DNA of 64,000 nt from Streptomyces endocoffeicus (GTDB taxonomy: Bacteria; Actinomycetota; Actinomycetes; Streptomycetales; Streptomycetaceae). The stretch is taken from positions 1-64,000 of the forward strand of contig NZ_JAERRG010000017.1 in the NCBI RefSeq assembly GCF_016741935.1. Reading direction: 5' to 3'. Under the pieces are notes generated by a model. The model was given only the letters and a program-made list of their open reading frames with translations. It was not told where the DNA came from and searched no databases. Positions 23,301 through 31,948 of the stretch are shown in pieces. The position numbers and the translations under genes were made by a program. Positions within the stretch are counted from its first letter, which is position 1, and every line of letters starts with the position of its first letter.

Positions 23301-24863
23301 ATGTCCAAATTGCCGCAGTGGGTCGGCAGGCTGGGAACCGGACTTACCCGGCTCGCCCACCGGCTCGAATCCCAACAGGCCGAGATGCGGGGGCGCGAGG
23401 GCGACGGCGGCACCGGCCCGCGCAAGCCACCGGGGCCCGGACCGGGGCCCGAACGGGGATCTGAACGGAAATCTGAACGGGGATCTGAACCGAGGCCCGG
23501 ACCGGGGCCCGGACCGTCTGAAGAACGCCCGCGGGGCGGCGCCGAGCGCGCCGAGGGTCCCGAGGGTCGGAAGGGCCCGGAAAGCGCCGAAAGCCCGGAG
23601 AGCCCGGAGAGCCCGGAAAGCCCCGGGACCCCCGAGGGCGAGGCCGCCCGGCCGGAGCAGCCGGCCAGCGTGCCCGCCCCGCCCGCCTACGCCCCCGCCG
23701 TCTCCGCCAGACCCGATCCGGTGGCCGCCGTGCCCTGGGGTGTCCGCGTGGCCGCCGAGGCGGCCTGGCGGCTGCTGGTGCTCGGCGGCACGGTGTGGGT
23801 GCTCATGCGGGTCATCAGCTCCGTCCAGCTGGTGGTGCTGTCCTTCACCGTCGCGATCCTCATCACCGCGCTGCTGGAGCCCACCGTGACCCGGCTGCGC
23901 CGGCGCGGTGTGCCGCGCGGGCTGGCCACCGCGCTCACCTTCATCGCCGGCTTCGTTGTCATGGGCCTGGTCGTGTGGTTCGTGGTCTGGCAGGTCATGG
24001 AGAACGTCGACGAGGTCTCGGGCGAGGTCCAGGCCGGTATCGACGATCTGCGGCGCTGGCTGCTGCACAGCCCGTTCCATGTGACCGAGAAGCAGATCAA
24101 CCATGTGGCCAAGAGCCTGCGCGAGGCGGTCGGTGCCAACACTGAGCAGATCACCTCGGCGGGGCTCGAGGGCGTCACGGTCGTCGTCGAGGTGCTGACG
24201 GGCATCCTGCTGACGATGTTCTCCACGCTCTTCCTGCTGTACGACGGCCCGAAGATCTGGAACTGGACCCTCAAGCTGGTCCCCGCCCAGGCCCGTGAGG
24301 GCGTGGCGGGCGCGGGTCCGCGCGCCTGGTCGACGCTGACCGCCTATGTACGCGGCACGGTGATCGTGGCGCTGATCGACGCGATCTTCATCGGCGTGGG
24401 TCTGTTCTTCCTCGATGTACCGATGGCCGTGCCACTGGCCGTCTTCATCTTCCTCTTCGCCTTCATCCCGCTGGTGGGTGCGGTGGTCTCCGGCGCGCTC
24501 GCGGTGGTCGTGGCGCTGGTCACCCAGGGCGTGTTCACGGGGGCGATGGTGCTGATCGTGGTGCTGGCCGTCCAGCAGATCGAGGGCCATGTGCTCCAGC
24601 CGTTCATCCTCGGCCGGGCGGTGCGGGTCCATCCGCTGGCCGTGGTGCTCTCGGTCGCGGCCGGTTCGCTGATCGGCGGCATCGGCGGCGCGGTGGTGGC
24701 CGTTCCGCTGGTGGCGGTCGCCAACACGGTCGTCGTCTACCTGCGCGGCTACAGCCAGGAGAACGCCCTGCGCGCCGTCCCGGGCCCGCACGGCGCCACC
24801 GCCTCCGACGTGGCGCCCACCGCCCCGCCGGGCCCGCCGCCCGGGGAGGGCGGAGCGCGATAG
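23301..24863 (+). CDS. AI-2E family (PerM-type) membrane permease
   Basis: 520 aa, ATG start. The first 125 residues are a cytoplasmic low-complexity region with ESP/SPE and GPGPG repeats. The AI-2E/PerM domain follows (about 145-500) with about 8 membrane segments, the long extracytoplasmic loop between the third and fourth (ENVDEVSGEVQAGIDDLRRW), and the motifs IFLFAFIPLVGAVVSG and QQIEGHVLQPFILGRAVRVH. The substrate is unknown; the family name does not prove autoinducer export. Confidence 0.88.
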   Translation: MSKLPQWVGRLGTGLTRLAHRLESQQAEMRGREGDGGTGPRKPPGPGPGPERGSERKSERGSEPRPGPGPGPSEERPRGGAERAEGPEGRKGPESAESPESPESPESPGTPEGEAARPEQPASVPAPPAYAPAVSARPDPVAAVPWGVRVAAEAAWRLLVLGGTVWVLMRVISSVQLVVLSFTVAILITALLEPTVTRLRRRGVPRGLATALTFIAGFVVMGLVVWFVVWQVMENVDEVSGEVQAGIDDLRRWLLHSPFHVTEKQINHVAKSLREAVGANTEQITSAGLEGVTVVVEVLTGILLTMFSTLFLLYDGPKIWNWTLKLVPAQAREGVAGAGPRAWSTLTAYVRGTVIVALIDAIFIGVGLFFLDVPMAVPLAVFIFLFAFIPLVGAVVSGALAVVVALVTQGVFTGAMVLIVVLAVQQIEGHVLQPFILGRAVRVHPLAVVLSVAAGSLIGGIGGAVVAVPLVAVANTVVVYLRGYSQENALRAVPGPHGATASDVAPTAPPGPPPGEGGAR

Positions 24864-24879
24864 GGCCGATGGCCGAACG

Positions 24880-24915
24880 CCGAAGGGCGCCCACCGATCG
24901 GTGGGCGCCCTTCGG
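24880..24915. terminator. 36-bp perfect palindrome, bidirectional terminator
   Basis: Positions 24880-24897 are the exact reverse complement of 24898-24915 (CCGAAGGGCGCCCACCGA arm). It lies between the converging permease and ahpD genes. Confidence 0.9.
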
Positions 24916-24943
24916 GTTGCTACGTGTCCGAACGTGACCGAGG

Positions 24944-25483
24944 TCAGCCGTTGGCGGCCAGGACGCCCTCGGCATCCAGGGTGGCGCCGACCGCCTGCAG
25001 CACAGAGGCGATCTTGAAGGCTTCCTGGATCGTCTCGCGGTCCACGCCCGCCTTGCGGAGCACCTGCTCATGCGAGTCGAGGCACATTCCGCAGCCGTTG
25101 ACCGCGGACACGGCCAGCGACCACAGCTCGAAGTCGACCTTCTCCACACCCGGGTTGCCGATGACGTTCATCCGCAGCCCCGCGCGCAGGTTGCCGTACT
25201 CCGGGTCGGACAGCAGATGCCGGGTCCGGTAGAAGACGTTGTTCATCGCCATGATGGCGGCCGCCGACTTGGCGGCGGTGTACGCCTCCGGCGAGAGGTT
25301 GGCCTTGGCCTCCGGCTCCAGCTCGGTCAGCACGCGCGCCGAACGCGACGCGATCGCGCAGGCCAGCACGGTGCCCCACAGCTGCTGCGGCGGAAGCTCC
25401 GAGTTGCCGATCACCGAACCGAGGTTCAGCTTGAGGTCCTTGGCGTAGTCCGGCAGCGCGGACTTCAGCTCATCGAGTGCCAT
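24944..25483 (-). CDS. ahpD: Alkyl hydroperoxidase AhpD
   Basis: 179 aa. Carboxymuconolactone-decarboxylase-fold protein that reduces AhpC in actinobacteria, which use it in place of AhpF. The redox pair C131-G-M-C134 and H138 (CGMCLDSHE) are present, as is the conserved upstream Glu (ELEPEAKANLS). Length and motif match the mycobacterial and Streptomyces enzyme. It lies 11 nt after ahpC on the same strand and is surely cotranscribed. Confidence 0.96.
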   Translation of the reverse strand: MALDELKSALPDYAKDLKLNLGSVIGNSELPPQQLWGTVLACAIASRSARVLTELEPEAKANLSPEAYTAAKSAAAIMAMNNVFYRTRHLLSDPEYGNLRAGLRMNVIGNPGVEKVDFELWSLAVSAVNGCGMCLDSHEQVLRKAGVDRETIQEAFKIASVLQAVGATLDAEGVLAANG

Positions 25484-25494
25484 GGCGAATCAGC

Positions 25495-26049
25495 TCACTC
25501 TCCGGAGAGGAGGGCCACCGGGTCCAGGGTGTCCTCGCCCTTGCTCCAGTTGCAGGGGCACAGCTCGTCGGTCTGCAGGGCGTCCAGCACCCGCAGGACC
25601 TCCTTGGGGTTACGGCCCACGGAACCGGCCGTCACCATGGTGAACTGGATCTCGTTGTTCTGGTCCACGATGAACACGGCGCGCTGCGCGAAGCCGTCCT
25701 CGCCCTCGACGCCGCAGTCGCGCATCAGCTCGTGCTTGGAGTCGGCCAGCATCGGGAACGGCAGGTCACGCAGGTCGGCGTGGTCCTTGCGCCAGGCGTG
25801 GTGGACGAACTCGGAGTCGCCGGAGACACCGAGGATCTGCGTGTCACGGTCGGCGAACTCGTCGTTCAGCTTGCCGAAGGCCGCGATCTCGGTCGGGCAC
25901 ACGAAGGTGAAGTCCTTGGGCCAGAAGAACACCACGCGCCACTTGCCCTCGTAGGACTTGTGGTCGATCTGCTCGAACTCCTTGCCGCTCTCCAGCGACA
26001 CGCAGGCGGTCAGGTCGTACTGGGGGAACTTGTCACCGACGGTGAGCAC
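25495..26049 (-). CDS. ahpC: Peroxiredoxin AhpC
   Basis: 184 aa from the GTG at 26049, which has AAGGAG with 5-nt spacing. A GTG six bases earlier overlaps that site and is unlikely. Typical 2-Cys peroxiredoxin: peroxidatic C51 in FTFVCPTEI, with resolving Cys in the C-terminal ELCPCNW segment. It reduces H2O2, alkyl peroxides and peroxynitrite, with AhpD as its partner. It diverges from oxyR. Confidence 0.96.
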   Translation of the reverse strand: MLTVGDKFPQYDLTACVSLESGKEFEQIDHKSYEGKWRVVFFWPKDFTFVCPTEIAAFGKLNDEFADRDTQILGVSGDSEFVHHAWRKDHADLRDLPFPMLADSKHELMRDCGVEGEDGFAQRAVFIVDQNNEIQFTMVTAGSVGRNPKEVLRVLDALQTDELCPCNWSKGEDTLDPVALLSGE

Positions 26050-26187
26050 GGACACTCCTTGCAGCTTTTACGTAGGAAGGACCCGGTCGTCCGGGTTTTC
26101 CTGGGGTTGGACGGTCTTACCTTGGCACAGAGTGCATTGATCAGTGAAATAGCTACACTCGGTGGGGTTGATTGGAGGTGGCTATCA
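26050..26187. promoter_or_regulatory. Divergent ahpC/oxyR control region
   Basis: A 138-bp region between the two start codons. It is notably AT-richer around 26130-26165 and contains ATTGATCAGTGAAATAGCTA, with inverted half-sites of the LysR T-N11-A kind, the expected place for OxyR to bind. The exact promoter elements are not certain. Confidence 0.6.
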
Positions 26188-27147
26188 GTGGCCGCATCAC
26201 CCACCCCGTCCGGCAAACCGCGCCAGCCGAGCATTTCCCAGCTCAGGGCCTTTGTCGCGGTCGCGGAGCAGCTGCACTTCCGCGATGCCGCGGCCGCCAT
26301 CGGGATGAGTCAGCCCGCGCTCTCGGGCGCCGTCGCGGCGCTCGAGGAGACACTCGGTGTCCAGTTGCTCGAGCGTACGACGCGCAAGGTGCTGCTCAGT
26401 CCGGCGGGGGAGCGGCTGGCGGTCCGTGCACGCTCCGTGCTCGAAGCGGTCGGGGAGTTGCTGGAGGAGGCCGAGGCGGCGCGGGCGCCGTTCACCGGTG
26501 TGCTGCGGCTCGGGGTGATCCCGACCGTGGCGCCGTATCTGCTGCCGACCGTGCTGCGGCTGGTGCATGAGCGCTACCCCCGGCTCGATCTCCAGGTGCA
26601 CGAGGAGCAGACCGCCTCGCTGCTGGACGGGCTGGCCCATGGACGTCTGGATCTGCTGCTGCTCGCGGTGCCGCTCGGCGCTCCCGGGGTGGTCGAAATC
26701 CCGCTGTTCGACGAGGACTTCGTCCTGGTCACACCCCGGGACCACTGGCTGGGCGGGCGCGATGACATCCCCCGCGAGGCGCTCAAGGAGCTGGATCTGC
26801 TGCTACTCGACGAGGGCCACTGCCTGCGCGACCAGGCGCTGGACATCTGCCGTGAGGCGGGCCGCACCGAGGGCGCCCCGGTGACCACCAGCGCCGCCGG
26901 GCTCTCCACCCTGGTGCAGCTGGTCGCGGGCGGGCTCGGGGTGACGCTGCTGCCGCGTACCGCGCTCCGGGTGGAGACCGCGCGCAACGACCACCTGGCC
27001 ACCGGCGACTTCGCCGATCCGGCGCCCGCCCGCCGGATCGCCCTGGCCATGCGGGCGGGCGCGGCACGCACGGAGGAGTTCGAGGCGTTCGCGGAGGCGC
27101 TGCGGGAGGCGCTGCGTCCGCTGCCGGTGCGGATCGCCCGGGGGTGA
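26188..27147 (+). CDS. oxyR: LysR-type peroxide sensor OxyR
   Basis: 319 aa from GTG 26188, with GGAGG 9 nt upstream. N-terminal winged HTH (about 12-75: SISQLRAFVAVAEQLHFRDAA, MSQPALSGAVAALEETLG), then the LysR effector domain. The redox cysteines are C212 and C221 (GHCLRDQALDIC), nine residues apart, the same spacing as C199/C208 of E. coli OxyR. This identifies it as a peroxide sensor rather than a generic LysR protein. It activates the divergent ahpCD operon upon disulfide formation. Confidence 0.95.
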   Translation: MAASPTPSGKPRQPSISQLRAFVAVAEQLHFRDAAAAIGMSQPALSGAVAALEETLGVQLLERTTRKVLLSPAGERLAVRARSVLEAVGELLEEAEAARAPFTGVLRLGVIPTVAPYLLPTVLRLVHERYPRLDLQVHEEQTASLLDGLAHGRLDLLLLAVPLGAPGVVEIPLFDEDFVLVTPRDHWLGGRDDIPREALKELDLLLLDEGHCLRDQALDICREAGRTEGAPVTTSAAGLSTLVQLVAGGLGVTLLPRTALRVETARNDHLATGDFADPAPARRIALAMRAGAARTEEFEAFAEALREALRPLPVRIARG

Positions 27148-27150
27148 GCG

Positions 27151-27756
27151 TCAGGGGCGCCCGGTGGCCAGGACCGCCTCCACGTCCAAGGTGACCTCGG
27201 CGCCGATCGACTCTGGGAGCGTGATGTCCTCGCCCGGGGCGTAGACACGGTGGGTGTCGTATCCGCCTTCGACGGGGTCGGTCAGCACATGGACCCGACC
27301 GTGCTTGCGGTTGACGATCACATAGACCGGAATCTCGGCCTCCGCATATGCGGTGACCTTGTTCCGCAGATCGTTGTTGAAGTTACTGGACGTCACCTCC
27401 AGCACCAGCCGGAAGGACATCGGGTCATAGCAGTTGTTCTCGATCAGGTGCTCGTGGACGTCGGCGTCGACCACCGCCAGGTCCGGGATGGCATAGTCCT
27501 CGGGGCCGGTGGGCAGCCACAGGCCGATCCCCTGGACAACCTTGGTCTCCTTGCTATGCAGCCCCGCTTCCATCAAGGGGATCATGATGTCGGTGAGCGC
27601 CATCCCATGCGGCGCATCTGGCGGTGGGGCCACGGTGATTACTCCCCCGATGATCTCGACTCGGTAGCCCGGGTGCTGCTCCATGAGCTTGTTGGCTTCC
27701 TCGAGTAGAGGCAGCGGCTCGGGGCGGTGGGGCCCCTCGACTGCGGCAGCAGACAT
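27151..27756 (-). CDS. Uma2 family (DUF820) putative restriction-endonuclease-fold protein
   Basis: 201 aa from the ATG at 27756, preceded by GGGAG; an ATG 36 nt upstream has no such site. The PD-(D/E)XK-like nuclease core of the Uma2 family is visible: YRVEIIGGVITVAPPP, then AIPDLAVVDADV with the conserved PD, and LVLEVTSSNFNNDLRNKVTAYAEAEIPVYVIVN with the E-x-T and K. Uma2 proteins are numerous in actinobacteria and cyanobacteria and their function is unproven. It ends 4 nt from the oxyR stop in a tail-to-tail arrangement. Confidence 0.88.
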   Translation of the reverse strand: MSAAAVEGPHRPEPLPLLEEANKLMEQHPGYRVEIIGGVITVAPPPDAPHGMALTDIMIPLMEAGLHSKETKVVQGIGLWLPTGPEDYAIPDLAVVDADVHEHLIENNCYDPMSFRLVLEVTSSNFNNDLRNKVTAYAEAEIPVYVIVNRKHGRVHVLTDPVEGGYDTHRVYAPGEDITLPESIGAEVTLDVEAVLATGRP

Positions 27757-27927
27757 GGCTGGTCTCCCGGTGGTTGATGTCGAGAACGTCATCGTAGGCC
27801 CGAATGTGGATGTGTGTCCGTCTGTCGGGAATCACCCATACGGGTGGCATGATCGCCGAAAACCCGGTGCCGGGGACCGTTTCCGCAGGTGGGAATGGTC
27901 CCCGGCACCGGGAGGGGGCGGCCGGGT

Positions 27928-30345
27928 CTACTCCGTCCGCAGACCCCCCGGCCGCATCATCCGCCACAGCGGCGGCAGGCTGACCAGGGTCACCAGCAGG
28001 ATGACCCCGCCGCCGATGCCGGTCATGGTGGCGAGCCCGGTCCAGTCCACGGCCAGCGGCTGGCCGACCATCTTCAGCAGCATCACGCCCAGCGCCAGCC
28101 CGCCCGCGATCGACAGCGCCAGACCCAGCACCACCGGGACCGCGGTCTGCCACAGCACGGACCAGCTGAGGGTGGTGCGCCGGGTGCCGAAGGCGACCAG
28201 GACGGACAGCAGCCGTTTGCGCTCGCGGAGCTGCTCCAGGGTGGTCACGATCATGCTGGCCCCGATGAGCAGCAGGGTCGCGGTGGCGCCGATGAACAGG
28301 GCCTTGCGGATGACCGTGAACTCATCCGACTGCGCGGTGCTGCTGAGCCGCATGACATCCATCGCCGGGGAGAGCGCCACGCTGGTGTTGCGTACGTACT
28401 CGACCCCGTCCGGGACCTTCGGGTCCAGCCGGATCATGGCCGACGCCCCGGGGTCCGGCAGGTCGGCGATGTCGAAGGCGCCGGGGGTGGCGAAGATGCC
28501 GGTGCGTTCGCTGCCGACCGGGTCCTTCCGGGGCTTCACCTTCGTGGCCGAGTCGGGGATCGTCCACAGCTTCTTCTTGCGCAGGTCCGGCGTACCGTCG
28601 TCGCGGTAGGCGAGGTTGACCTTGGCGCCCGGTTTGGCGAAGCCCTCACCTTCCCCGTAGTAGCTGGGCGAATCGACGAGGAAGACCTCGCCGTTCTTGC
28701 AGCTGGTGATGCGGACCAGCTCGCGGAGCGTGGGGCAGTCGGCGACCGTGATGGCCTCTTCCGGGACCGACGTCGGGTCGTCCTTGCTGTGGCGCACATC
28801 GGAGATGTAGTCCTCGGTGACACCGAGGAGATCCTTCACGCCCTTGGTCGCGCGGTACCGGGCGAAGGCGTCGTGGGCCTGGGCGCCGTTGCTCACCGGG
28901 ACGTTCGCGATCAGCTGGGCGCGGTGCGGGTCCTGGCCGGTGTCCTCGCGGTCCTGGGCCTCCACGCTGGCGAAGAGCATCTGGAGCGCGAGGGCTCCGG
29001 CGACGGCGACCGTGATGCCGCTGACCGCGCGCGAGGCGGTGCCGCTGCTGAGCTGGAGTCGGCGGGTGGCGAGCTGCCAGGGCACCGAGCCCCTGCCGCC
29101 GAACCGTTCCACCACGGCCTCGACGACCCAGGGCAGCAGCGCGGTGATACCGATGAGCAGCAGGACGGCACCGGCCGCGGCCTGGTACGCCTTCGTATTG
29201 CTGCCGCTGCCGCCGCCGGCCCCGAAGCCGCCGGCGAGCGGCAGCAGCAGGGCCATGCCCAGGAGCGGCAGCAGCAGCCGCCACCACAGACGCCGGCGCT
29301 TGGGCTTGGCGTTCCGGACGACGCCCAGCGGCTCGATGGCGATACCGCGCAGGGCGATCAGGGTGACCATGACGGCCGAGGCGGGCACGGCCGCCGCGAT
29401 CACCAGGGCGAGCGGGGCGCTCGGCACGATGTCGGAGGCGAAGAAGCTGATGCCCCAGATGTCGACGCCGCTGGCCAACTCCCGCCCCAGCAGGAACAGC
29501 CCGGTGCCGACGGCGAGCCCCAAGAGCGAGCCGAAGAGCGACTCACCGGCGGCGATCCGCCGGGTCATATGGATGTCGGCGCCGACCAGCCGCAGCGCGG
29601 CCAGCCTCCGGTCGCGCCGCTCACCGCCGAAGCGGGCGGCGGTGGCGATGAAGATGAGCACCGGCAGCAGCAGCACCACACAGCCCACGATGATCAGCAG
29701 CAGCAGCGCGGGGTCGAGGGGCTTGTCCTCGCCCTTCTTCTCCGAGCCCCAGTGGTCGATGTGGTACTGAGACCTGACGTTGTCGAACGCCTTCTGGGAG
29801 ATCCCCGCGTAGTAGGTGAATTCGGTCGGGCCGGTCAGGCCGCTGTCGCCGATCACCCCGATGGTGCGGTAGGGGAAGCGGTCCCGGAGCAGCTTGCCCT
29901 CGTCGGAGTCGAGCAGCTTCTTGAGCGCCGGGGACACCCACATCTCACCGGCGGCCGGTATCCGGTCGATGCCCGGCGGCACGGGCGGGGTGCCCTTGCC
30001 GTCGGGGGCCATGACCATGCCCGTGATGTCCTGGTCGCGATAGTCGGTGCCCGCGTTGGCGAGTTGGAGCGTATCGGGGCCGGGCTTCACCTTGGCGTTC
30101 CCGAAGCTGAGCGCGGAGCGGGCGTCGCCCCGCTCATTGCGCTGCTGGTACATGGTGGGGACGGCGGAGGCCAGCAGCAACAGCGCCACCCCCAGGCCGA
30201 CGCCCACCGCCGTCATGATCGTCCTGGCCCAGCTCTCCCGGCCGCCGGTGACCGCGAACCGGCCGCCCATGGCCAGATCGGCGGCCCAGCGGGCGATGGA
30301 GACGCGGGAGCGGGACTCCTTCGCCGGGGCGTCCTGGCCGCTCAT
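27928..30345 (-). CDS. FtsX-like (MacB-type) ABC transporter permease
   Basis: 805 aa with about 10 membrane segments: one near residues 38-62, a block of four between about 258 and 400, further ones at about 435 and 455, and a terminal FtsX set from about 690. This is the duplicated FtsX arrangement of actinobacterial two-FtsX permeases. A large extracytoplasmic domain (about 520-680) lies between the two halves. The gene overlaps the ATPase gene by four bases (ATGA), so the two subunits are translationally coupled. The export substrate is unknown; candidates are peptides, antibiotics or lipids. Confidence 0.9.
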   Translation of the reverse strand: MSGQDAPAKESRSRVSIARWAADLAMGGRFAVTGGRESWARTIMTAVGVGLGVALLLLASAVPTMYQQRNERGDARSALSFGNAKVKPGPDTLQLANAGTDYRDQDITGMVMAPDGKGTPPVPPGIDRIPAAGEMWVSPALKKLLDSDEGKLLRDRFPYRTIGVIGDSGLTGPTEFTYYAGISQKAFDNVRSQYHIDHWGSEKKGEDKPLDPALLLLIIVGCVVLLLPVLIFIATAARFGGERRDRRLAALRLVGADIHMTRRIAAGESLFGSLLGLAVGTGLFLLGRELASGVDIWGISFFASDIVPSAPLALVIAAAVPASAVMVTLIALRGIAIEPLGVVRNAKPKRRRLWWRLLLPLLGMALLLPLAGGFGAGGGSGSNTKAYQAAAGAVLLLIGITALLPWVVEAVVERFGGRGSVPWQLATRRLQLSSGTASRAVSGITVAVAGALALQMLFASVEAQDREDTGQDPHRAQLIANVPVSNGAQAHDAFARYRATKGVKDLLGVTEDYISDVRHSKDDPTSVPEEAITVADCPTLRELVRITSCKNGEVFLVDSPSYYGEGEGFAKPGAKVNLAYRDDGTPDLRKKKLWTIPDSATKVKPRKDPVGSERTGIFATPGAFDIADLPDPGASAMIRLDPKVPDGVEYVRNTSVALSPAMDVMRLSSTAQSDEFTVIRKALFIGATATLLLIGASMIVTTLEQLRERKRLLSVLVAFGTRRTTLSWSVLWQTAVPVVLGLALSIAGGLALGVMLLKMVGQPLAVDWTGLATMTGIGGGVILLVTLVSLPPLWRMMRPGGLRTE

Positions 30346-31028
30346 CGGACCCCTGCCATATCGCGGGCCTTGCCGTCGCGGACGACGACCTCGCGGTCGG
30401 AGTAGGCGGCGACCCGGGCCTCGTGGGTGACCAGCACCACGGCGGTACGGGACTCCCGGGCGGCCTCGGTCAGCAGCTCCATCACCCGCTCCCCGTTGAG
30501 CGAGTCCAGCGCACCGGTCGGCTCGTCGGCGAACAGCACCCGCGGCCCGGTGACCAGCGACCGGGCGACGGCGACCCGCTGCCCCTGACCGCCGGAGACC
30601 TCACCGGGCCGCTTGTGCGCCACATCGGCGACCTCGAGCCGCTCCATCCAGGCCGACGCCCGGGTCTCGGCCTCCTTGCGCTTGGTGCCGTTCAGCCGCA
30701 GCGGCAGCGCGACGTTCTCCACACAGCTCAACTCGGGGACGAGCTGGCCGAACTGGAAGACGAAGCCGAACTCACCGCGGCGCAGACCGCTGCGCTCGGC
30801 GTCCGACATGGCGGTCAGCTCGCGCCCGTTGTAGTGGACGGAGCCGGAGTCCGGCTTCACGATCCCGGCCAGGCAGTGGAGCAGCGTCGACTTGCCCGAG
30901 CCGGAGGGGCCCATGACGGCGACGACCTCGCCGGGGTGGATGGAGAAGTCCGCACTGTCCAGGGCGGGGGTGTGACCGTACGTCTTGTGCAGGGACGTGG
31001 CGATCAGCAAGGAGCCTGCCGGGGTCAT
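30342..31028 (-). CDS. ABC transporter ATP-binding protein (LolD/MacB type)
   Basis: 228 aa. Walker A is GPSGSGKSTLL (about 40-50), Q-loop FVFQFGQLVPE, signature VSGGQGQRVAVARSL, Walker B VLFADEPTGALDS, and H-loop VLVTHE. It drives the FtsX permease downstream. It overlaps both neighbours by four bases, so padR, ATPase and permease form a coupled operon. Confidence 0.95.
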   Translation of the reverse strand: MTPAGSLLIATSLHKTYGHTPALDSADFSIHPGEVVAVMGPSGSGKSTLLHCLAGIVKPDSGSVHYNGRELTAMSDAERSGLRRGEFGFVFQFGQLVPELSCVENVALPLRLNGTKRKEAETRASAWMERLEVADVAHKRPGEVSGGQGQRVAVARSLVTGPRVLFADEPTGALDSLNGERVMELLTEAARESRTAVVLVTHEARVAAYSDREVVVRDGKARDMAGVR

Positions 31029-31549
31029 GAACGCACCGCCTTGGCGAGTTGGCCGAGGCGGGCGGCGGTGAGCTCCAGCCAGCGCAGATCGGCCTCGAGA
31101 TGGAAGAGGGCGTGGTCGCAGATGAGTTGGTCGCTGAGGTCGCCGCCGCGCTTGCGCTGGGTCAGATCGCGCATCAGCCGCAGATGTTCGGCGCGCTGGA
31201 CGTCGAGGAGATCGGCCGCGTCGCGCCCGGTGAGCAGGGCGATGACGACCTTGGTGTAGAGGACCGACTGGAGGTACGGCTCGGGCTTCTCGGGCTGGAC
31301 GAGCCAGTCCTCCACATCGGTGATGCCCGCGTCGGTGATGGCGTAGCGCTTGCGCTCCGGGCCACCGCCGTGCTCGATGCCGTCGACCTCCACCAGGCCG
31401 TTCTTCAGGAGCCTGGACATGGTCGAGTAGACCTGCCCGTAGTGCAGCGGGCGGTCGTGTCCAAATCTTTCGTCGAAGGCTCGCTTGAGGTCATAACCGT
31501 GGCGCGGGCCGCCCTCGAGGAGTCCGAGCAGGGTGTGGCCAATTGACAT
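31025..31549 (-). CDS. PadR family transcriptional regulator
   Basis: 174 aa from ATG 31549; a GTG nine bases earlier would add three residues. N-terminal winged helix (about 3-80: IGHTLLGLLEGGPRHGYDLKRAFD, HYGQVYSTMSRLLKNGLVEVDG). The helical C-terminal part (about 95-174) mediates dimerisation. PadR proteins repress adjacent exporter genes until a drug-like ligand binds. Here it is the first gene of the ABC operon, with an inverted repeat just upstream. Confidence 0.93.
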   Translation of the reverse strand: MSIGHTLLGLLEGGPRHGYDLKRAFDERFGHDRPLHYGQVYSTMSRLLKNGLVEVDGIEHGGGPERKRYAITDAGITDVEDWLVQPEKPEPYLQSVLYTKVVIALLTGRDAADLLDVQRAEHLRLMRDLTQRKRGGDLSDQLICDHALFHLEADLRWLELTAARLGQLAKAVRS

Positions 31550-31559
31550 GCCCAGCACT

Positions 31560-31589
31560 CTACACCATGCGTATACATGGAGTGTATAG
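31560..31589. promoter_or_regulatory. Candidate PadR operator/promoter
   Basis: CTACACCATG..CATGGAGTGTATAG is an imperfect inverted repeat. Nested in it, TATAC (31572-31576) and GTATA (31584-31588) are perfect arms 7 nt apart. It begins 11 nt before the padR ATG and includes -10-like hexamers, fitting autorepression. Confidence 0.6.
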
Positions 31590-31636
31590 CTGCACTGTGA
31601 GGATTGTTTCCGCAGGTCAGAGGGTTGCGGAAGGGA

Positions 31637-31948
31637 TCAGGGTCGGCGCGGCTCGCGGCCGGTGCCCTCCGGGCCCTCGGCGGGGCCCTCGGTGGGGCCC
31701 TCGCCCTCCGGGCCCTCGGCGGGCCGCCGCGCCGGGCGGCCCCGGCGGGGGATCGGGCGCGCCGCGCCGGGCAGCCGGCCCGCGTCCGCGAGCGCCTTGC
31801 GCAGCAGGAACTCGATCTGCGCGTTGGCGCTGCGCAGTTCGTCGTTGGCCCAGCGCGCGAGGGCGTCATGGACGGCCGGGTCGAGCCGCAGCAGCATCTG
31901 CTTGCGCTGCCGCGGCTGCCGCGCCTTCCGCTCGCTCTCGTCCGTCAC
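31637..31948 (-). CDS. Small ribbon-helix-helix-like DNA-binding protein
   Basis: 103 aa, GTG start overlapping the SPFH gene stop (GTGA). The core KQMLLRLDPAVHDALARWANDE, followed by NAQIEFLLRKALADAG (about 17-57), fits an Arc/CopG ribbon-helix-helix fold. The C-terminal 45 residues are a Pro/Glu/Gly-rich tail with EGP repeats. Translational coupling to the SPFH protein is striking and suggests a joint function or autoregulation; none is established here. Confidence 0.75.
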   Translation of the reverse strand: MTDESERKARQPRQRKQMLLRLDPAVHDALARWANDELRSANAQIEFLLRKALADAGRLPGAARPIPRRGRPARRPAEGPEGEGPTEGPAEGPEGTGREPRRP

